DNA from: Argentina anserina
Lineage: Eukaryota > Streptophyta > Magnoliopsida > Rosales > Rosaceae
Assembly: GCF_933775445.1 (NCBI RefSeq)
Contig: NC_065873.1
Coordinates: 28,210,001-28,274,000, forward strand
Direction of reading: 5' to 3'
Length of the DNA: 64,000 bases
Shown here: positions 57,001-64,000 of the stretch, in pieces
How the letters are laid out: each line of letters starts with the position of its first letter
How positions within the stretch are numbered: the stretch's first letter is position 1
Translations under genes and position numbers: made by a program
Notes under the pieces: generated by a model
Seen by the model: only the letters and a program-made list of their open reading frames with translations
What the model was told of the DNA's origin: nothing
The model's database searches: none

Positions 57001-59563
57001 GTAGATGCAAAAATTTGGATTTCAATTAGGGAGCAATGTGTGCGATGCTTTAATCAGAGCAATTGTTCCAGACAGAGGTTTCAGCTGTGGGATGGAAATT
57101 GTAAGTTATATTAACTGACTTTGCTTTCTCAAAGGAAAATATATATTTGTCTTTCAGCCATGTACTGTACATGCTATTATTTTTACTCTCTTTGTTTTGC
57201 ATTTGTTACAGTATATGCTTTTGTTATTCTTGGCAGTTGAAAAGTATGCAGCATAGGAAGTTGAAGCCATATGATAGCACTCTTGCAGCCCTTTCAATAG
57301 GCTGTAGCAAGGCATTAGAGTTGGGTTTAGCTGAGACTCTGCTGGATCAAATATCTATATATTCACATCCACAGCCCTTTAATGCTTTTCTTGCTGCATG
57401 TGACATTCTGGTGAGCTGATATGTAAATTCATATAGATCTAAATGCTTATCAGAACTTTTATCTTTACTGTAGCTTTCGAACTCAAACTTAATAGGAAAT
57501 GATATGGAATTTTCTCACACAACTGTTTATGTTATAAATTCCTAAGCGTTGAGCATTTCAACCCTAGTCCCAATTTTTTCTGAAAAATTATCCAGTATAG
57601 TTTGGGCTGTGGTTAAGACAAATTTAGTTATGCTAAGAAGAATATTATAGGAATTATGCCACCATGTTCTTGTTGTGATGTTTAATTATGTTATATTGCT
57701 CCAATAATGAATGATAAGCATGGTGTTTATGCTAGTGAAGGGAAGCATGATCGAAATATCAGTGTAATTTTTTTTATTATCTCCTTACAAAAGTTTTGTT
57801 TGATATCTGCTCTATGTAAATTCTGCATCACTTTAAAGCTGTTTTCCTGTCGGTTAATAATTTCTCCCGTCACATCAAATATTGTTGCATGCACTGTGCA
57901 GGGTCAACCTGAAAATGCTGTGCGAATGCTGGCTAAAATGAAACATCTACATGTCACGCCAAATATCCAAACATATGAGCAGCTGTTTTCCTTATTTGGT
58001 TCTGTACATGTCCAATATGAAGGGGGCAACATGTTGTCACAGGTAGATGCTGCTAAACGGATTAAAGCTATAGAAGTAGATATGGCGAGCTATGGCATTC
58101 AGCACAGTGCTTTGTCAATGACTTACTTGGTAATTCCTGGTCTTGTGTGCTCCTTTTTTCCTTGGAGAATTAAATATAATTGAATTTCAAAGCAGGTACT
58201 TATATTTTGCCCTTGATGAGCTGGGTTTGTGCCTCTGTATTCTGTATTATAGTTCTCTGGTGATCAAGAAGCATGTACTTAGTGAACTTCTATGCACCAT
58301 GCACAAATATATATACGGCATTTCATTTTTCTTCTCTAATTATTCTCTCAGCTGAAAACCCTTGGAGCAGAAGGGATGACGAGAGAGCTGATCCATTATT
58401 TACATGTGGCAGAGGATCTTTTTTGTCATAATGACATGTATCTGGGAACACCTGTCTATAATACAGTGTTGCATTCACTTGTTGACAGTGAGGATGTAAG
58501 TTCCAGCACCATTTTTGCCCTTTCTTTTGCAATATAATGTAGTTTTTACTGGCGCAAAGTGATTGTGTTTTTGTTTACTTGCAGAGACAAATGGCAGTTA
58601 AGATATTTAGAAACATGAAGTCGTGCGGTTACCCGGCAGATGCTGCAACTTATACTATAATGATCCAGTATTGTAAAGTTCTGAAATGTTACAGATCTGC
58701 CTGTGCGTTGGTTGCTATGATGTTGCAAGATGGCTTTAAACCTAATTCAGTGACTTACGGTGCCCTCATAAAGGTACTTTTATTTTATGGGAATATTTAT
58801 GAAATTTTTGCCTCTTATTGGTAATTTGGTATCTGTCGTAAGTTGGGAGCCTGCTTTATTTCAGACTTCGTTGGAAGGTGGTAGCTATTATAAAGCATTA
58901 AATATCTTGGATCAAGCTATCAAAGAAGGGAATAAACTCGATACTTTAGCATATAATATGATTCTTCGAAGAGCCTCTGATCAGGTATATCATATGTGTC
59001 CCTGGTGCTGCGTTCTTATTCTCATTATCTTTATTCCTTGAGAATATGAGTAACGTTTTATTTTTCGCCTTTAAAATGGATGTCAGGAACTGATTGATGT
59101 GGTTGAGTTTGTTGTCGGGCGGATGCAACAAGAAAAAATCCGGCCAGATTCGTCAACATGCTCTCATGTTTTCACTGCATATACCTCCTGTGGTTTTCAC
59201 AGCACGGCCATGGAAGCATTGCAAGTTTTGAGTATGCGTATAATATGTGATGAACTTTCCAAAAAAGACGGAGGCTTTCCAAAAAAGACGAACTTTGAGG
59301 ACAGCTATATCTTTGCTGAAGACGAGGGAGCTGAATCCCGTATATTCAAGCATTTTAAAGATTCTAAAGGGGACTTTGCTGTTGCCCTATTGAATTTAAG
59401 ATGGTGCGCGATGCTTGGCTTCCCAATTTCTTGGTTGCCTGATCAAAGCCCATGGGCAAAAAGAATTGCTACTAATTATACTACTGCCAAAGTAGAAGGG
59501 AACACTTTTCGCATGGCATCCCTTGCTTGCTGTAATACAGGCAGAAAAACCTCCTCGGCTTAA
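54039..59563 (+). CDS. P-class PPR protein (At1g76280-like), 14 exons
   Basis: Exons: 54039-54052, 54132-54180, 54271-54331, 54452-54645, 55012-55119, 55305-55487, 56178-56690, 57005-57100, 57237-57410, 57902-58129, 58352-58495, 58585-58773, 58865-58984, 59087-59563; 849 residues. Start MHRSLARFRLRSIADSYSDL is basic, fitting an organelle presequence. PPR repeats are degenerate but clear: VYNTFLGACAKMQNMVYANQ, TYTIMIQYCKVLKCYRSACA, TYGALIKTSLEGGSYYKALN. Such intron-rich PPR genes are rare. The exon at 57005 was placed by its frame (MQKFGFQLGSNVCDALIRAI). The end looks shifted: a plausible tail (FAWHPLLAVIQAEKPPRLKK) continues one frame over to a stop at 59619-59621. The Arabidopsis counterpart is from memory. 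Confidence 0.82.
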
Positions 59564-59621
59564 AAAAAAGGCACCCATCAGCCTTGATGAGGCCACACTG
59601 CAACTAACCAATTTTAGATAG

Positions 59622-60202
59622 ATATCACTAACCAGGAAGGTCATATATCATTTCAGTGGTGTGATTTTTCTTAGATTTGTTGTAGGCTAAAAATAGGTGA
59701 ACCGAGCAGAGAGGAGAATCAATATTTAGGCAATTTTTTGTTGTACAATTTTGGCTCGGTTGTAATAATGTATTTTAAGGGTTATTTGTTAACCTGTTAG
59801 CTACTGGTGTTACTTTTTTTTTTTAATAAGAACTTGTGTGAATTTAATGAGATGGATGCACGGTTTGGTGTTCAATCAAACAATTCTCTGGACATTCCTT
59901 AAGATCAAAATACAGCTTTTAGAATTTACTCAAACAAATTACCGAGTAAAACGTTGTAGTCAAAATGGTATTTCATTTGATTGATAATTGGAAATGGACT
60001 AAAATGATCCAGTTGTGTCTGCCATGAAAAAACAACCAGTCTACTGCTTGCTCATCCGTCTTAACTCCCGTCTCACCATGTGTCTTCTAAAAGGGCACAT
60101 ATTGATATTCTAGTGTAGCAGCTCACAAAGACCCACCAGCCTACTAGAGCTGGTGAGTTTCCAGTTATAACTTTCCATTATATGCAATTCCACACAGAGC
60201 AT
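59622..60202. other. Convergent 3' spacer
   Basis: 3' flanks of the PPR gene and of the DUF760 gene. Poly-T near 59815 and AT-rich sequence; nothing else seen. Confidence 0.55.
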
Positions 60203-62736
60203 CTAAACATTTTCACCTGGAGGTAATTCTGCAAGCTTTGGAGGACTACCAAGTACTCGTTCCATATCAAAACGAACTTCTATGTTGCGAAGGCTATATC
60301 CGACTACCATTAGCCAATAAAGCAGCTTTGCAAGTTCTGGTGCAGTTGTTGATGTTACACTAGCCTGTATACAACAAGGATATATTCAACTCAAGTAACT
60401 CAAATCAATTCTTTTGTAAAAGTAGGTCAGGCTACTATCCTAAAAGAAAAATATCCAAGTACGGGGTTCAAATCATGACTTTTACTCCATTATACAGATA
60501 AAGCAGTTCATTCCTAGTTCAGAGTGTTTAGTCCGACTCCACAGCCCCACGGTGGCAGCTACTAGATATAATATAATATAATTAGGTCAAGCTCAGAGTC
60601 TGCCTCAAACAACCTAGTTTACTAGTTGTTGGTGCAGATTATGACCTTGACAAAAATGATTTGAACACAACAGATTATAGGAAGGATGCAATGACCCATA
60701 AACCAGAGACTAAATAGAGAGCTGAATCGAAAGGCATACCTTCATCTGGCTAGGATCGGAAACAGCCAAAAGCCGCTTGATGAATGTATCCATTGCAACC
60801 ACAACATCATCTCCAGCAGTACTAGTTAACTCCTACATATTTTAGCACAATTAAACAAATGTAAGAAAGAGATTGACGCTACCTCATAAATAATTCATAA
60901 CAAAAATAAAGTTCACTATCCTGGGGCTATTCCAAGTTTCCAAATCAAATAAGTTTAAGTTAAATATATAAGTATTAACAAAAGTAATGCTGATCATTCC
61001 CTTCCTCGTGGATAACATAGAAGGGAGCTCACATGAACTTGTTTACCTTTATATTTTGGGGCTCCAGAGACTTGAGATACTCCAACAATTCATTTTGTCC
61101 ATTCGCAGATTTCCTACCAACTTCCTGATACAATTCCTCAATCTCTGCTTCAAGTAACTCTATGTACTTCTTTGCATCTATTTTCTCAGGTCCAGAAACA
61201 TTATTCCACCTAATAACTTCACCTGACACATTCTTCTTCTGTGTACCAGGTGCATAATCTGGTGCATCCTATTAAAGTCACAGGCTCAAATTAGCACTAT
61301 ATACAGATTCTACAAAGAAACATCGTAAGTAATGCGGATATGACAAAACCATATGAATGAGTACAAAATATGTGTATGCGCCGCTGAATGAGTGGTTTTA
61401 CAAAAATAAAATAAATAAAACTAAAACTGTTCATGAGAAAGCAGCAGCCAAAGATGAGAATCACTACCTAAAAGTACACACCTTTGAAAACAACAAGGCC
61501 AACATATTACGTCAGACACAATACATGTATCATCTATACAAAGTTCAATAATCAATATAATGCGAAGACATTTTACATATCAGACAAAGCCTTCTTAAGC
61601 ACTCTTTTATGGAGGGATATGTTAAGTGGTGCCACCAAAAACTGCTTTCTTCACCCAAGGATGATATATTAAAAGGTTTATTTAGTGACCAAATAAAATT
61701 CTCTTAAAGAAAAAAAGAGAGAAAGAATCAACCCTTTTCTCTTGCCCTTCAGGAAGGGCAATCGGCTCCAAACTTTGCTGTAGTTCCAACCTGTACTGTG
61801 CATTCTGAAACATATATCCGGTCATCATGATACTGTACATAAGTTGTGCAAGATTTTCGGCAACCTGAAACGGAAGTCAACAATTCATCCCCCTGACCGT
61901 TCAGAAACTCTCAAAAACATTGATTAAATTCTGCATTAGCTAAAATTGTGAGTTATATCCTTACCGTAGAAACTGTAACTGTAAAAAATTGTGGGGGTAG
62001 TGTTCCAATCATGTTTGTCACAGTTTGACGCATTGCATCAACCACCTACATGAAAAGTGATAAAAAAAACGACACCCCCTCAAGAAAGTTAGGCATCTTC
62101 CTCATCATTCATCAACATTAAGAACGTACATCAACGTGCCAAAGACATATACACACCTGCTGGGGTGCTCTCTTTACAAACAGCTCCATAAACTCAGGCT
62201 GCACATTTTTCACATACTCCAATAGAATCTCCCTCCTGCTCTTTGGCTTTTGAATTCCACAAAGTAAATAAAAAATATAATCAGCCATAGGAACTAGCTA
62301 GGCAATCACATGTAGGTTTAAACTGCACAATGCTACAGGCATGCATGACATGTCTAAATCAAAACTCTAAACATTGATGTTCTTGGCATTCATGATTACA
62401 TAGTGAAATAAAATCAATCACTATAAATTTATTATAGTACAAAACTATAAGTAACAGCTAAGCTATATCATCACCATCCATAAAGCAGAATAATGGAGAG
62501 AGTACCAGAGTGCCATTGGTTTGCTTGGAATCACCGGAGGAGGGATTGAGGCCATCGTAGTTCTTGGAAGAATCGTAAGCCTCGAGTCTCAAGCTGATTC
62601 TTCTACCTTTGGTTTTCGTTTTTATTGGGAAACTAAGCGTAGAAGAAGAAGAAGAGGACCCAACCCAAGAATGAGGAGAAGATGAAGATGATTTTGGCGC
62701 AAGAAGAAGAGAGGGCTTCACCGTCAAGGAATACAT
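60203..62736 (-). CDS. DUF760-type plastid protein of unknown function
   Basis: Seven exons (minus): 62736-62506, 62246-62157, 62045-61965, 61864-61733, 61268-61047, 60832-60740, 60364-60203; 336 residues. The N-terminus (MYSLTVKPSLLLAPKSSSSS, then more Ser) is a typical chloroplast transit peptide; an in-frame ATG nine codons upstream is possible. The body shows the repeated DUF760 pattern: EYVKNVQPEFMELFVKRAPQ, then FTVTVSTVAENLAQLMYSIM with TGYMFQNAQYRLEL, and a second half ending STTAPELAKLLYWLMVVGYS followed by RNIEVRFDMERVLG. A relative in Arabidopsis is annotated UV-B-induced (At3g17800), but function is unknown. No lesion seen. Confidence 0.82.
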
Positions 62737-64000
62737 GGTCTCTCTCTCACAACAACAATTCAATAGTTTCGGAATTCCTAAAGCTCGGCTTTTTTACGGA
62801 GAGAGAGTGAGAATTGCAGGGATGAGGTTTTGCACGCGTGCTTTAAACGTGCGTCTGCGGCTGCGCTGTAGGGATGGGCTCGACGTTGGGCTGGAGACAA
62901 ATTAGATAGGCTTAATTAGCTAATCGAACTAGCCCGTGAGATGTGAAGACGAGTCCATAATTTAGTTGTGCGCGCATATGTGAAGACAAATTAGGGTTTG
63001 ATGTTGTTGACTTGTGCAACTATGAGGGACTATGTTGCTTAGAATCGGCTAGAGTACGCGGAAGTGTTTTTTTTAATTTTATTAAGAAATGAGTACGTTT
63101 TGAAAATGTCAAAATAATAATTATATATATAAATTATACAAAAAATTAGGAAGCGGTTTCATAAGCTTTTGCCTCAAAAATTAGTTGCATAAATACTCTA
63201 AATAGGGCAGAAAATATGAGAAAGAAGAATCATATTCACCATAAATGTAGAAGTTAAAATATATATTTTTAAATGCATAGATCAGAGTGGTTAATTAAGA
63301 AAAAATCTAAGAAAATTAATGACCAATCAGACATTATAAAGGAAAAAAACTTAACAATTGACATATGAAAAGGGAGATGGAAAATGGTCAATTAATGGGT
63401 CATTTTAGCAAATTATTGGTATGGACTCGATCCCTCTTTGGCTCTTTACATAGAAAAAAGGGCATGGAGCTCATTCTATCTTTAAAATTTAATTGTATTT
63501 CACATCATGTAATCGATCGATATATTAGTGTCGAGCATTCTTAAGATTCAATTTAAGAGTGATCGATAGTAAAAAGATGAGCAATGGTATTTCATTGCTC
63601 TAAAAAAGTATTTTAAAAGAGCACTTGTATCTGTTATATCAATTTTCAAAAGACTAAATTTTGCCCAACCTAAAACGAAGTTCTGGATCCGGTGTATGTT
63701 GTATACTCTATACAACAGCCACCAAGTATACAACAGACATTGGTTACATATTTGGCAAACTTTTAAATATATGTAATGAATCAACAAAAACATGTGTGCG
63801 CATCTACATCATTCAATAGTTTTAAGATTTCCACATTTGTGAAAGACATAACATATAGTATAGTTATCTAATCTAGCAATATTCGTCTACCAAAATGGTC
63901 ACTCAAATCAGCTAATAAGTTACATTAATAGCCCTGTTGTCAAAAAAAAAGTTACATTAATAGCCCCTCTAATCGCATATTCCTATATTTCACAAGTTCT
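62737..64000. other. Intergenic region to the window end
   Basis: DUF760 promoter, then AT-rich DNA. A short direct repeat (AGTTACATTAATAGCCC) occurs twice, near 63918 and 63951. No gene, RNA gene or clear transposon recognised. Confidence 0.5.

Overview
The window is nuclear DNA of a eudicot plant: low-GC intergenic DNA, many short GT-AG introns, chloroplast-type proteins (starch branching enzyme, CRP1-type PPR), and fold-back MITEs. Gene content and a local BAHD acyltransferase expansion suit a rosid, possibly Rosaceae, but the species is not proven. All gene models were built by eye from splice signals, reading phase and family resemblance; the exon lengths of each complete spliced model add up to a multiple of three.

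Layout. 1-1.9 kb: 3' part of a PUB15-type U-box/ARM E3 ligase (+). 2.5-6.2 kb: ABCE/RLI2 ribosome-recycling ATPase (-). 7.4-10.5 kb: SKIP31-type F-box protein (-). 11.4-11.9 kb: small SWIB-domain protein (-). 12.1-12.6 kb: fold-back element whose left arm is triplicated. 12.9-15.8 kb: CIR1-type splicing-related/corepressor protein (-), head to head with a class I starch branching enzyme at 17.6-22.2 kb (+). 23.1-24.1 kb: intronless two-cupin legumin-like protein (+) behind a repeat-rich promoter. 24.9-25.6 kb: unknown basic protein (-). 27.0-28.5 kb: BAHD acyltransferase (+). 29.8-33.1 kb: M14 zinc carboxypeptidase (+), convergent with a CRP1-type PPR gene at 33.8-36.6 kb (-).

37.3-51.0 kb is a BAHD acyltransferase cluster, all on the minus strand: three intact single-exon genes, one small relic, and a fifth gene broken by point lesions and by a complete Copia insertion (45445-49934). 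The insertion has 156-bp LTRs, a 5-bp target duplication, a Met-tRNA primer site and a polypurine tract. It has no recognisable gag; in that place lies an antisense piece of what looks like a host coiled-coil gene, and its pol frame has two stops. 51-54 kb is AT-rich and holds three MITE-like elements. 54.0-59.6 kb: 14-exon PPR gene (+). 60.2-62.7 kb: DUF760 plastid-type protein (-). The rest is intergenic.

The genes are mostly unrelated housekeeping and plastid functions. The shared theme is the BAHD cluster, which looks like a young specialised-metabolism locus growing by tandem duplication and decaying by transposon insertion. From memory, PUB15, CRP1 and the carboxypeptidase correspond to Arabidopsis At5g42340, At5g42310 and At5g42320, so part of the window appears to be an old syntenic block. 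Two genes (starch branching enzyme, 14-exon PPR) show a one-base break close to the stop codon followed by a good out-of-frame tail, which may be sequence error or real allelic damage.
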